Positions 44,764 to 57,772 of a DNA stretch of 64,000 nucleotides are shown piece after piece. Origin of the DNA: Dermatemys mawii (lineage: Eukaryota; Chordata; Testudines; Dermatemydidae); NCBI GenBank assembly GCA_007922305.1, contig ML677364.1, positions 16,390,260 through 16,454,259 of the forward strand, read 5' to 3'. The position numbers and the translations under genes were made by a program. Every line of letters starts with the position of its first letter. Positions within the stretch are counted from its first letter, which is position 1. The notes below the pieces were generated by a model. That model worked only from the letters and a program-made list of their open reading frames with translations, ran no database searches and had not been told where the DNA came from.

Positions 44764-47700
44764 CATGGCTACCTCAGCCCAACCCCCAGCTTTCCCTGTC
44801 TCCAGCAATTACTGACTGCTCCATAGTCGCAGGCGGACTCCTAGCAGCTATCTCCCCCACCTCAGTCCAGCAATTGGCTTTCTTTTCATTTCATCACTGT
44901 TTGGCATCTTTGCACCTTGATTTAGGGAGGCAAAGAGCACAAGCGAAAAGAGAGAGAGAGAGAGAAATAAAAGGGGAGAAAGAGAAAACACAAAAACAGG
45001 TATCTGCATTCTGTAAATGGGTTGCAGAAATGAAAGTCGAGGAAGACTTTATTGATTGTAAGGACATCCTAAGCTTACCAACACTGTGAGTAAAAACGGA
45101 CCGAGCTAATCAAATACATCTGTTCTTGCAATTAAATGCATAGATATCAATGGGAAAAGAAAATGATTGTTCAATAAAAAAGTAATTAATACAAGCCAGA
45201 TATGTGCATTTGCTAGCTAATATGTGTGCTTCTAAGTGATGCCGATTTTCTGGTTTAATTAAAATTTGTCAAATTATTCAATGACCAAAAATGTGGTTTT
45301 AAAGTGTTGTCTATTATGGAGAAAAAAACATTTATTGCAGCGGAGGCGGTTGTTGTAAATCTCTGAGGTCCTTATCGGTTTTTGCCTATAGGTACAGGAA
45401 CCTCCAAATGCGTGTAAACATTACAGGGTCTGTTTTCTGGCTAATTCTGTTATGTTGCCCGAAGATGTTGTCCGGGAAATTTAAAATCTTAAAATGTCTA
45501 ATTTTTGTCTAATGCAAACCTGTCCTGGTGAGTGGTATTGAAGGATGATTTGTTAGCAGGAGAGGTCCTGTTTGTACACATCAAATAGAATATTCGATTT
45601 GTCTACCTTTTTAAAGCTAAACGACTATTGTCATATTTAAGATGTAGCTGTCACTAAATTTTCCATCTTATTCATGGTGGGCGGTTATTTTTGTTGTGCA
45701 CCGTGTCATAATTACCACCGTGGAAGTTGGAATAACCGCTTGAATGTAATGTCCAGATAATAGCAGTGACATTTCTGACTCCTGTCTGCACAAGTCGATT
45801 GGAATATAAAGCTGATCTCCCGCCCCCCCCCCGCCCCCCACACCTTTCCTTTGGATTTAACACAAAGGATTTGGCATTTGGGAGAATTTCTAGTTACCAC
45901 GGGCGTTCATTTTGTATTTTCTTGTATCAGGTCCTCCTCGCGAGCATTAGTTAATCAAACCACATCATCATGCCCACCCTCTGCTCTGAATTTTATCCAA
46001 ACGAGATCTCCTTGCGCGAGTCAGGAACCATTGTTTCCAGTCCAGGAAAGTGTGTGATTGCTCTGAAAATTAACGGAGCATTAAAACAATACAAGTGCGT
46101 GTAATTAATCCAGGAGTGCACACCTCCCTCCCGCCTCCCTCCCCTAGACACCGGAGTTAACACCTCCGCAGGAGGAGAAAAGAAACATCGAGGAAACAAT
46201 TAATAAAGCACTTAAAAAAATCAATTCCCCCTGTGTGATTTTAAAATGATTATCAAGGGGACAAGGATTGATCGTTTGATCTTGGCACTGCCGATATCCC
46301 TGACATGTATCGTGTTGTTGCGTCTCAGTAGCCTCCTACCTATAGAGTTCATTTAACAAGCCAGGGAGCCAACTGAAGCCTTAGAATTTAACAAACAGAT
46401 CTTGTCTTCGCACAAGCCAATCAGATCCAAGTGCCTAATCTATATCAAACAGAACCCTATCAATAATAAATGGAAATCACCTATTTATGGGTAAAAAGAG
46501 TCGAAATATGTTGATTATATAATATAATATTATAATTCATCATGTATAGTATACGTGTGTGTATCATACATACATATATGTTGCTGACATATATAGACCC
46601 ACATTTCTTTTAGCGTGGGTTTCTAGTAAAACACACACAAGTACCTGTTCGAATAGATAGTCCAAAGTTAAACTCTTCTTGATAGAAAAGGGGAAGATTT
46701 GGCCAGGGTGATCTTAGAACGCAGTTTCCACGTGTTTTACTCACTCCCTAGGTCGTGAGCCATGTGACCTTTTCTGAGCTGAAATTTTGTACATCAGTGA
46801 AACTTTCCAAACCCCTCGACTCCTTGATTATGGATTCCCCTCCGCACTAACAGATAATGTGTCTCTCACTGTCTCTCAAATTAAGGGTGAATAGTTGGGG
46901 GTCAATATTTCTTCCCCCACCCTCCTTCCAGTTTGAACGTCGGTGTTTCATAGCCCTGGTCTCCCATAGTTCTAGCGGATCGTTTGCAGTAATCCCTCCT
47001 CTAGCCCTATTTTGACCCTCGTGTTCCGTTTTTCTGCCCCTGGCTCTGAAGGGAAGGACGACTTCCCGGGAGTAACACCCCGTCTGCCTTCTTCAAACAC
47101 ACTAGGTCCTTAGCTTGCCCCGTCCTTCACTGGGCAAGTGGCCCGAGGTTTGCTGCGGGCACCTTCACGGGAATGCAGCCCTGGATGTGGAGTCAGTCCC
47201 ATTACGGCCAGCTCCTCGGTCCCAAAAACCCGGCCGTTTTCTATCAGAGCCCTTCTGCAATAAACCGGAGGACGACCGTCCACATTGTTCTCACTGACAC
47301 CTTTTAGGGGAGTCCCAGGGAGCAAATAGTTTCGTCTATTTGCCCCACAGATTTTGCCGTTGTAGAGTATGTGATACATTCGGTAATTAAAAATCTGCGC
47401 CTTTGTTTCACTGGGCTACTTAAAGTCAGGCTGAGTAGCTGGCTCAGCACTGGGAGGCAGGAACGCTTGGGAGCTTGCTAGTCTTCCCGAACGGGCGGAC
47501 TTCCTCGGAGGTAGGAAAGTCGACGCGTTTGGCTTTTAATGGGGAAGCGCCGAATATTGTGCGTTGCTCCCAGTCCCGCGCAACACCCTTGTCCCCCAGA
47601 CAGCCAGACGCAGCAGCTTCTGAGAAACATTGGCCTGTATGCCCGTTGAGAAAGAGCTGATCTCCTACCCCGGACATTGTTTTGCTGTGTACGCCTCTAA

Positions 47701-49576
47701 GCTCCTCGGGGGTACCTAAACAGAGGGGTGCACGCACGCACGGTCCTGTTCTGACAGACGGCACATTACCTTGATCGCATCATATCTTCTCCACTTGTTA
47801 ACTGCTCGTCAAATTCAAATCCGGATGCAGACTTACTGATGCAAAACTGGGGGACATTCTTTCGCCAAAAATTATTCTTAACTCCATTGGAGGCGATTAA
47901 CAAAGAGGCGAAACTGTGACTCCATCACAAACCTTTAAATCACTGCAGATTCCGAAACAGAGAAGTCTGATTGCCACACAAACCCCTTGGCCTCCTCGGG
48001 CACTAAACTCCCTAGAACGGCCTCGAAACAAAGGGATCTAAACACCGTTTTAACTTGAAATTAGGCGTTTTGAAACTGACCTATAAACTCTGCCTAACAA
48101 GTTGTGATTTCTGGATGTCTGGTGTCTGGATGTCTGGGATCCCAGGGCCCCCGTCCCACAAAGCACAAAGGAGGGCAAATCTAAAGCACCGATGCGTTCT
48201 ACCCCCTGATTTAAGCTTTGCCCGGGAGACCCGGGAGACCAGCAGAAACAGGGAATTGTCAGGTGATAAACTGGACATTTTAAAAACAAATCTTTGTTCC
48301 TCAGGGTTTTTCCAGTCACCTCGGAGCATCGCCCTAAATCACCTGCACGGAGCAGCCCCCTTAACCACAACCCCAACCCAATGCTCCGGGTTAAAGGAGT
48401 GAATCATCTATCTCCTCTGAGCCGGGCTGGGATAACAGTGAAATGAGACTGCTAGCCCTGCTCTGATTCCTGGGTAAAGAAGACCTACCTTCATGGGCAT
48501 CTCACTTTCCTCTCCCGCACCCCCTGCCTCATTAGACATCTCTCTCCCTCTCTCCCCTCCCCCCACAAGTGGTTAAATAATTGCTAACCTATTCTGTCTT
48601 GCACTCGCACACGTTCACGTTTAATAACCTTTTATTAAATTATTTTGTTTTTCCTTCACTGACCCGGCCTTTCAGCCTCACCTCAAGAGGCCAGCGCGAG
48701 CGAACGCAACTACTTTAGGTCTGGGACTTTGTCTGGTACCCAGGAGATCTCACCTCCTTCAAAACAAAAACAAGTAGTATAGTACAGCCTTTCCGGAGAA
48801 CAACGTTGAAGGAGAGAACAAATGTCTCATGATTATTGACACGGGCTCCTCAGTGATTGCAGGCGGTCACTCTTTTGTTTTTAAAGGCATTGTACTTGAA
48901 AAGTGCCTGTCATCGTCACTGTAATGATCCTGAACAATTAAACTAATGCATGTCTCTTGTGAACAATAGCAACAGAGAGAGAGCATATGTTAATTACACA
49001 GACATACCTATGTGAAGATATAAATATAGACATATACCTATATAAGTTGTATTTTATGTGTGTGTACGTATGGATTGCTGTTAGCTACATGACACACACA
49101 CACTGGGAATATGGTGGATATGAATACATATAAACAACCTAGTTTGTGCATAAAATGTAGCAGTGTTAGACGACAGCTTCTGAAGGGGTATCACAGAAGA
49201 GCATTTATTTAGCATAATATGTATATCTATATATTTCTCTTTCTCTGCTTTCAGAGGGACCTCACGAGTATCCAGCCGGTTCCTTTAAGTAAATCAGGAA
49301 AATAATGATGAACGAACAGTTCATAGATTTAAGTATTTCCAAGGCAAAGTGTGTCTTCTATTGAATTTAATATTTAAAAGGGAAATTAACATTTTCGGTA
49401 TCCTTTGTATGTATTCACTTTTTAGTGAAACTGTTTTCAGGTCCCTTCCACTCCTATGATTTCTGGTCAAAATGAAGTAAGTAACCAAAAACTGTTTTAT
49501 CAGTTTAATCCACACCTTAATTAGCCCTTAAATGAAGCTCAAGATTTTGCACAGCAGCTACTGAGTTCTCTGTATG

Positions 49577-49579
<3 letters not shown>

Positions 49580-49621
<42 letters not shown>
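49580..49621. repeat. (CT)n microsatellite
   Basis: Pure CT run of about 21 units about 5 kb upstream of the SHOX ATG. Confidence 0.97.
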
Positions 49622-49624
<3 letters not shown>

Positions 49625-52600
49625 TTCAGAGACTGTAATCATGGACATTATATATCAAACCTTTCTACAGATTCCTGTAGATTTTTATTGGTTGACATGA
49701 AAGCGAGTAAACATATTTCAGAGGATGCTCTTCAATCTATCTCCATTTTCACAGCACATAATTCCAAGGACAATTTGTTTTGATAATAAGAATGGATGCA
49801 GTGTTAATGGTTTTCAATTTGTGTTTTTTTAAAAAAAAACATTAAATATTTATAAGTATCGATCGAGGGTTTCAGGATTTTACAGACGTCTTAACACATT
49901 TCATAGATGGGATTTTTTTTTAATTTAGAAACCTGCGTCCTATTCTTCTTTATGCTTTTTATTGATTTAAGCAACATCCGTGTCTCAAATGAGGGGCTAA
50001 TAGATTTTCATTAAAATAGGCTCTCTTAATTCTGATTGTGAATGGATATGATTAATCCAGGCAGCACACTACACATCTATAATATTAATAAAGGACATTA
50101 TCATGGCAGGCTTGCATTTCCCTCCTCAACACACTTTTTTGCCCCGCTCTGCAACCTTAAAGATTTATTTGGGTGGCATAAAATGGCCCACTGGAGGGAA
50201 ATGCATTGGGATGAATACATTTTTATATTAGAACATTTTTGGTTGATAGCTTCCGTGAAAAGACTTTTTTGAAAAAGAAAAAAAAAACCTGCAATCCACC
50301 ACTGGCTACATATGGTGAAAATTAAACTGTTTCCTCGCAAACCTAATCTTCAAAAGTTTCTGTTGAGCTTTATTTTTAGAAATTCATTTTTAAAGGGAGA
50401 GCAAAACATTTTAGACGAAAAGCAAAATAAAGACTATTTTAAAGGCTACGATTTTAAACTAATTGGTTACTTTCCAGAATAAGCCTGCAGTATGAACTTT
50501 TCTACTTGATGAATATATTAAGAAGCTCTGCAGACAGCAATTTCTACAGTAATTAATAGAGAGTGACATAAACGTTAAGGGCTTAATTTTGTCTTTATTC
50601 CGGTTTCTAAAATGGTAGCAAAAGAAAGAAGAATGAATCCAACACAAAAAATAACAGAGAATCACACAATCTCCCTCCTCTCTTATGGGCTCATTTTCTG
50701 GATTTATTCATAACGTCTTTAAAAGGAAGCCAGGTGTGTTCAAATCCACCCCTTTTGATAGTTCTGCAAAATAAAATACAGTCACCTATTCGTGTAATTA
50801 ATTGTAGCAAACTAGACCAAATCCTCCTCGCCTAGCTAAAGACCCTTCAGCGGGACTGACTCGAGCAGGATTTGGCACAGAGACTGGCATAAAAACTACA
50901 CCAAAAAGTTCTGGGCTGCAAAGTTTGTACTGATTTAGCAACACACCACACAGAGAGAGATTTGTTTGACTTCTTCAGTAATGTGCTGCAATGCTGAACT
51001 CTGTAATAATGATTAATAAGTCAAAAGGGCAGATATCTCTTGTATGGTAGGCAGCGCCCAAGGGAATATTATGTGTATGTCTTTAAAACGAAATAGGAAT
51101 ATTTGCACACATGTGCGGAGTTAGCAACAGCACACACAAAAAAAGGAAAAACACGAATATTTCAGTGACCTATTAAATTTTTTTAATTATTTCCTAATGA
51201 GTATTTCAATGAACTGTTACATTTTCCCAATTCACAGGGAAGATTTATGGGATTATTAAAATTTCTAGTGGAAATATTATACAGTGGAAGTTTATCGTCT
51301 CTCAGGGATTGTACACCATTTGATATCAATTTCCAGATGTTATGATCTTTTTTAAAAAATAATTGAGTATATTAACTTCTTTCCTATACAAGAAAAGGTA
51401 TTTAGTTATTTTCCTGTCAAGAACACAACTACCTTTCTTCTTCCTTTCTTTGGGGGAGTGAAATTATTGAAACGTTCGAGAAAAGTTGAATCAGATAATG
51501 ATTTAATACCCAGGGGAAGGAATAATTCATTTATGGATTTATTACAAACATAAGCCTGCGGATTTATCTGTATTTTTCTATACTATCACATTTGGAAGAT
51601 ACAATATAAGATTGGATGTGTGTAGATTTCATTCTCGAGAGGTGTGTGTATATATAAATGACTATATGCTATAAATATGTGCACACAGAGAGATGGTCAA
51701 AGGTGTACTCAGCTTTGCTAACTAATTACACTTACTTTCCGCTTAAGCGGAGTGCGATCAAAAAGTAGCACCGGAGCTGGGTGGGTGGCTGGAGGGGGAT
51801 TTTTTTCCGCCCTATTTGGAATCTAAATGCTGCCATCGCCTGAACAAGGCGCCTCTTCCCCCCAGAAAAAGGAGGCAAAGGGGATCGCCCCGCGCAGAGG
51901 CAAACAGGGCTGAAAGGAGGGCTGCCCTCCACGCTAACTAGAATACCGGGGTCCCTCTGCAGGAAGGGGGCTCCTGGTATTGGAGGGCGGCAGGGGAGGG
52001 GTGTCTGCTCTGCCTGGCCATTTGCCCCAGCTGCAAAGCCTCCTGGCCCGAGGCGAAGCTCGGGGCTAAAAGAACAGCTCGAACCGGCTGAACACCAGCC
52101 AGCCGCCCACTTCGGTGCACAGGGCTGCGCGTAAAGCACAATTTGCCATACAAAGCGGGCGGGGGGAAGGGGAGAGCGGAGCAGTCTGTCAGTGAGAGGT
52201 TGGTGTAGGGGCCGTCGAGCGAAGGCGCAGGGTGGATGCTTCCAATCTCTGCAGACAGCTAGGGGGATGGGGAAGGGGATGGTCCCCAGCTCTTTTCCTG
52301 GTGCTAAAATGGGCAATCAGTCCCAAACTGTTCAAGAGGCCCGGCTCTGAGAGGCAGATGGTGGGAGCGATTGCGACAGCTCTCTGGTACCTAACACCAA
52401 AGGTCTCGCCTCCCAGAGAAGTAGGGACGTTTCATCTTCCTTTCGGGCTCCAGCCCGTGGGTTCAATACCCTCCCTAACGGATGCCTCTGCGTCTAATCC
52501 ACGGCTAAACCAGGAGAGTTCACGGGGAAAGGGCCGGACCCTGCCTGTCCTGACATCCTGGCCTTTGGGGTGTGCACGGGAAGATCGGGATAGGGCCCAG

Positions 52601-54445
52601 TCGCCCCCAAACGAGGTCTTTATCGCACACAACCTTCACCTACAATCGACATTATAGCCACCTTGCTTCTCAAAGCAAAAAGACCCTCTTTCTATTCGCG
52701 GCAGCAAAGAAAATAAAAACCCCGCGCCCCATTTGCGAGCAAAAGTGCCCCCCTCCTCTTTAGCCAGCCCAAGACCCGCTTTCCTCAGCTGTGTGCACCC
52801 CGGACAGTTAGTCTGGTGGAACTGCTCGATAGCTTGCTCCAAAAGCCATCTCCTCGGCCCAAGGGTTGCAGTGTAGACACTGAGCAAACAGGCACTTTGC
52901 TGGGGAGACCGGGAACCAAAATGCCACCAGAGAACCGGCTAGTAGAAAAGCCCCTTCCCCTTCCGACCCCCATCCCCTTTCAAAAGAAAGCCACACAGGG
53001 AACAAGATATTGCAAAAACATCACAAAGTTATTTAGACTCTGCCATCCTCTAGGTATTGACCTAAGCCTGGCCACGTTCCCTTAGTCATGGAGCTGAGTG
53101 AGTAGGTCTGCGGAAGATCTTAATTCTAGCATGAAGAGGCAGGAGCCAATTCTGTAAATAGCTCTACTCTACAGGTTGGTGCGCTGGGTTTCGATATCGT
53201 TGCGGGCAGAATGGGTTCATTTTAGTGGAAGTGGGGAAAGAGGGAAGCACCCTTCCCACAGGCTACCTCGCTTCGGATTTATCAGACCAGCTGAGAAGAA
53301 AATCAACTTTAAGAGTCCCATGGTTTGAATATCAGCCTTTGTTGTTTTGACAGTAAAATGGCAAACGCTTAGCAAGAGAAAAGTTTTAAAGTCGGAGGCT
53401 GGCAGTGCCCCTAAATTACATTGTCTCCCTTGGTGCTTCACATTGGACCCAGGACCTTGTAACATTTGCTTGAGTCTTTAGCTGCTGCTTTGCTGATTGC
53501 AAAAACATAATTGTATCATTTTACACCAGTCAACTAAGCAAGGGCCAGTGGAATAAAATCCACAAAGTACACACATACCAGCTCTCTGGCTAAAGAAGTC
53601 TGTTCCTTACAAGCTGTAAAGGCCTGCAAATTAAATACCGGTTACTGGAGGCAATAAAATGCTTTTTTTTATTGCATGAAGTCTACTTAAAACAGAAGAG
53701 AATAGTCCCTTTATTTCCAGGCGGGGAAAGAAGGGTGGGTCACGAAGACATATATTGGCAAAGAAAGAATACATACAGTGCCTGAATAGAGCCATAGTGG
53801 AGAATTTCTCTCACCTTTGGGAGACAGGTTTTTCTGGTGTTAATCAGAGGCGGTGTTATGCAGAGGTAGTTATGATGGAGATTATTACAAGTGAGATTAC
53901 GAAAGGTGGGAAGCTAAACAACAGTAGTTCTATGTAGGAGAGAATGAGTGGTGTAATTGCAGAAACTCTTCTAAGGAGGCTGTGTTTTAATCCCCCTTAA
54001 ATATGACTCCAACAGTTTTTGTGGTCACTATAAATCGTGAGGACGGTGCTATAAATTGATTACTTCCACCTGCCAAAGTATATTCTTTGAAATCTTGGGG
54101 AGGATCTAGCTACAGGCTTTCGATATATTGAACACTAAAATAAAAAAAAAATCTGTTGATTTTTCATTCAATTTTTCAACCCACTGCCTCCCCTAGGAGT
54201 TTTTGGTGGGCTCAGGAGGAACACAGAATCGAGAGTAAAATCAATAGTGATCAAATCAGCACTACCCTGTGATAAGGTCTGTCAGTATCAAAAGCTTGAA
54301 AATGGCTATTAGACGGCTAGATATCATGCGCAGAGATGCTGAACTTTAAGAAAGCAAATAAAAGTGGCAACTGAATCGAGAAAGGGCAAGTTTACCTGCG
54401 TGAAATATAAGGCTTTGATTTTGTTCTTTTATTATCATTTATTTC

Positions 54446-54446
54446 A

Positions 54447-54517
<71 letters not shown>

Positions 54518-54527
54518 NNNNNNNNNN

Positions 54528-54574
<47 letters not shown>
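54446..54574. repeat. (GAAA)n tetranucleotide array with assembly gap
   Basis: Uninterrupted AAAG units on both sides of ten Ns (54518-54527). The true array length is unknown because the Ns mark unresolved sequence. The frames across it are artefacts. Confidence 0.98.
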
Positions 54575-55718
54575 CAAGCCTGGGGTAGGTGATATGAGGA
54601 ACTTTGTTTTATATTTATTTTCCTATCTAAATGTCTCTCTCAGATTTTACTAACTTTCACTCCTTTATTTTATTAGCCTGGAACATCCCATCATTGTGGT
54701 TTCCCTCTATATGTTTCATCCACTTCAATGTTTCAAAAAATTCTCTCGCACAATCATAGTCTCTGGTATGAATACAGTACAAGTAGTAGTGTCCTCTTGT
54801 GATGTTATATAAACGTAAGAGAGCTTGTGTCGTCACATGTAAGCATTTTTTGAAAGCGTGTATTTGACTAGCAGCTGAGATCTTAAAACTCGTTTTGTAA
54901 CATGACCCCTGCTTAATTTCACTAAATTTTCGTGCTGACTACGATGTATTATACAGATCCAGCCTGCTGCAACCAAGAACTTTTCCGAGCTAATTATCTG
55001 TAAGAAGAGAGGCTTTCTGTAGATGAATTAGACTTAGAAATGCTTGAAGACTGAGAGTTGGAAACAGGCAAAATTGAATCTATGACATGTGTCCTGCAGT
55101 TATTTCAAAGGTTTCTTTCTCTTGCCACACCATTTCGAAACATCCAAAACAATCATTTGAAGGAGGGTTCATTTTTGCTTGCATATGAGATTCGGTTATT
55201 AACAGTACGCCACAGGCAGGGCACTTTGGTTAGAGATGATGCACTCCATGAATATCAAACATTAGGCAAAGTTGCCTCGTTAACATGAATAATTGCTCTA
55301 ATATGTTCTTCATTTTTATGGAGCCATTGATTTGGCAGCCATTCGGATGTGGCCGATGCGATTCCAAAAAGCATCAACATGACAGTTTGGGAACGAAAAC
55401 GATGGCTCCAAAATACCGTTGATGGAAACCACACGTTGTAAGGGAGTAAGTGCTATTTAAACGCCATGCCACCGTGTCTCCTGTCGGGACGAGGGGGTGG
55501 CCAGACCTTTGCACTCTGGCACTGGTACAAGTCGTTTCAACAAGCAATGACTTTTAATGAAACTCACCATGGGGTAAGCCGGGCTAGAGCTCCTTAGTGT
55601 AAACAGGAGCTAATGTGGAGAGAGTAGGGAAAGGGGGGCGGAGGCTGGGAGAAATATGCTAAGAACATTTACCCGGGGTCTCATCCTAGTGAACGCGATG
55701 GGAGAACTAAATGCATGC

Positions 55719-55823
55719 CCTGGCTGGGATGATTTAGTTGGGGATTGGTCCTGCTTTGAGCAGGGGGTTGGACTAGGTGACCTCCTGAGGTCCCTTCCAA
55801 CCCTGATATTCTATGATTCTATG
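55719..55823 (+). mobile_element. CR1 LINE 3' terminus
   Basis: GGATTGGTCCTGCTTTGAGC, AGGGGGTTGGACTAGGTGAC, CTCCTGAGGTCCCTTCCAAC, ending ATTCTATGATTCTATG, the CR1 terminal octamer repeat. Only the last 105 bp of the element. Confidence 0.95.
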
Positions 55824-57489
55824 TTGAAGGGGGGTGGGGGATTTTCTTAGGTGCGGTGCAAGACAAGAACTACTCATTGACTTCTGTTTGGGAGAGAGAC
55901 GGGCTGGGCTATTTAAGGACCCGATCCTGCCCCCATTGAAATCACCGGACATGTGGGCAACTGACTTCAATTAAGGTTCGGCGCCCCAACTATTGTCTCT
56001 CTTCTCCTGACCCGTTGTTCTCCCAGATGAAAAATGTTGCCGGTTTCCCTGTCTGCTGGAGTAGTAAATGCCATCGCCGTTGTTCTGTGATTGGTTAAGG
56101 CTCAGTGCTCATGTTGTTGGTTAGGCATGTGTAGCCGGCGGATTTCAGAAATAGCTGTGGTCTCTCTTTATCAGCGACAAGGAAACTGAGGCCGCAGCTC
56201 GCGTTTCCAACTCCCTCATTATAGTTAATCCCTCTTGAGGTTATTAATTCCGAACCGTGGCGGGGTAGGGGGGGCTGATTTAGGAAGAACCCCCCCGCCC
56301 CCAATGTCAGCGCTGTTGGGGGTTGCAGATCAGCCAAGGAAAATCTCCCCAGAAGTTAAGAGTTATAATAAATGTTTTCCAATAGCTGGCACCTCCCCAC
56401 TTCAACCGCGCGCGGCCGATACACACGCAGACAGGTCTTGCGGTGCAAAGAAGAGCCAGTCGCATTTACACGGTTCACCCATTCCAATCGCCAGGGGCGG
56501 GGGTTCTGGTTTTATTTCGAATTGGCTGCCTGCAGCCCCTCCTTGGTTGCTCGACGAGCAGGTGGGGAAAGGGCTCAAGCTAGCCTCCAACCCTGCAGGT
56601 AGCCCCAACTGATGTCAACTCGTTTCTCTCGGGCTTCCTTCGGATTCACCGGGGCCCACTCTGGAGACCTCGGCGTGCGGATTTAGTGGAGCACGCGTTA
56701 GTCCCTGACTCCGCGCGGTTAACTGGACGGTGCGGAGCTCTCCGCGGTTCGCTTGGGGAGATGCTGGCGCCGAGCTCGGTTAAGGAGCGTGGTAGTCGGG
56801 GGCGGGGGGACGGGACAGCGCCACTAGCGAACCAGTAGCGGGATAGGAACGGGGTTGCGAGAGTCCCAGAGCCGCCTATCCCGGGCTGGTTGTAGGCGGC
56901 TGGCAAAGGCCAGTCGGCTGCGGGTGCAGAGAGCCCAGGGATGGAGGCCAAAGGTCTCGTGCAAAGAGCTGGTGTCAGGGTGTAGGAGGGAAAAAAAACC
57001 CGTGCCTGAACCCCTTTGGCAAGTTCAAAAGCCAAGGAGCCGGGCGCTGAAAGGGCCAGGAGAGAGGGAACAGCTAAGGACATGGCCTCTGGACACTGTT
57101 GCTTGTTAAACTGACTAGACACCTCTGGGGACCCGTTTTAAAGGAGGCAAAACCTGTCTGCATCTTTCATGTGCCCAACGTCCTTCATCCTATAGACAGA
57201 CCCGGGCTGCATCCCGCGGGTTAGCAACGCTCGGTGCCTTTAGCCAGGCTGCCCCTGGGACTGGGGCTGGCGGGGGAATTCAAGGTGGGGAGGCTGCGAA
57301 GGGAAAGAGGCTGCTTCAAATTCCCCGGATGGGTTGGTTCCGATGGCTGAACACACTTCAGTCTCCAGCCCAGTACCAAACATAAGCTGTTGAGTCAGGA
57401 ACCTGACCTCCCCAGAGGAAACAAGAACTGGAGAGGCCAGCCCCACGGTCACAGGCAGGTATTGGGGCAGAAAAAAGTGATTGTCACCG
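55824..57489. other. GC-rich CpG-dense region, no gene assigned
   Basis: From 56.25 to 57.15 kb many CpG and GC-box-like GGGGCGGGG words occur. Open frames up to 158 codons on both strands match nothing I know. It could be a CpG island with an unidentified first exon. Confidence 0.5.
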
Positions 57490-57772
57490 CTAACCAGGAA
57501 TGAGAGCTGGATTCCATGCCTGGTTGTACCACAGCTTTCCTGTGTGACCGTTGGCAAATCATTTTTAATCTCCCCGTGACTCAGTTGCCCATCTATATAA
57601 CAGGAATAATAATACACCTTTTCTCTATTTGTTCTTTTGTCTGTCTTGGAAGTTTTGACTGTAAGCTTTCCAGGGAATATCTCTTAGTATGCGTTTGTAC
57701 CATCTGTCCCACAATGCGGCCCCATTTCACTGGTGGTCTCTAGACACTACCACAATACCTACAATACAATTA
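57490..57772 (+). repeat. MIR-like SINE
   Basis: TGTGTGACCGTTGGCAAATC, TCAGTTGCCCATCTATATAA, GACTGTAAGCTTTCCAGG and a CACTACCACAATAC tail, the same layout as at 3781 and 30041. Confidence 0.75.

Larger units (their letters stand above)
44606..55718. other. SHOX 5' flanking region, no coding gene, transposon-poor
   Basis: About 11 kb upstream of the SHOX ATG without a recognised transposon. GC-rich blocks (about 47.0-48.4 and 51.7-52.9 kb) alternate with AT-rich, TAAT-rich blocks (45.1-46.7, 48.6-51.7 kb). By analogy with human SHOX it should contain the non-coding first exon and its promoter, and upstream enhancers. I cannot identify exon 1 by reading. Simple repeats are listed separately. 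Confidence 0.6.

Noticed and set aside
51732..52316. 194-codon minus-strand frame upstream of SHOX
   Set aside because: Pro/Gly/Arg-rich composition typical of a CpG island, no domain, and the ATG has no support as a gene start.
54364..54588. Lys/Glu repeat frame across the GAAA array
   Set aside because: Translation of a microsatellite with an N gap.
56646..57122. 158-codon minus-strand frame in the 56-57 kb island
   Set aside because: Composition artefact of GC-rich DNA with no recognisable domain or splice structure.
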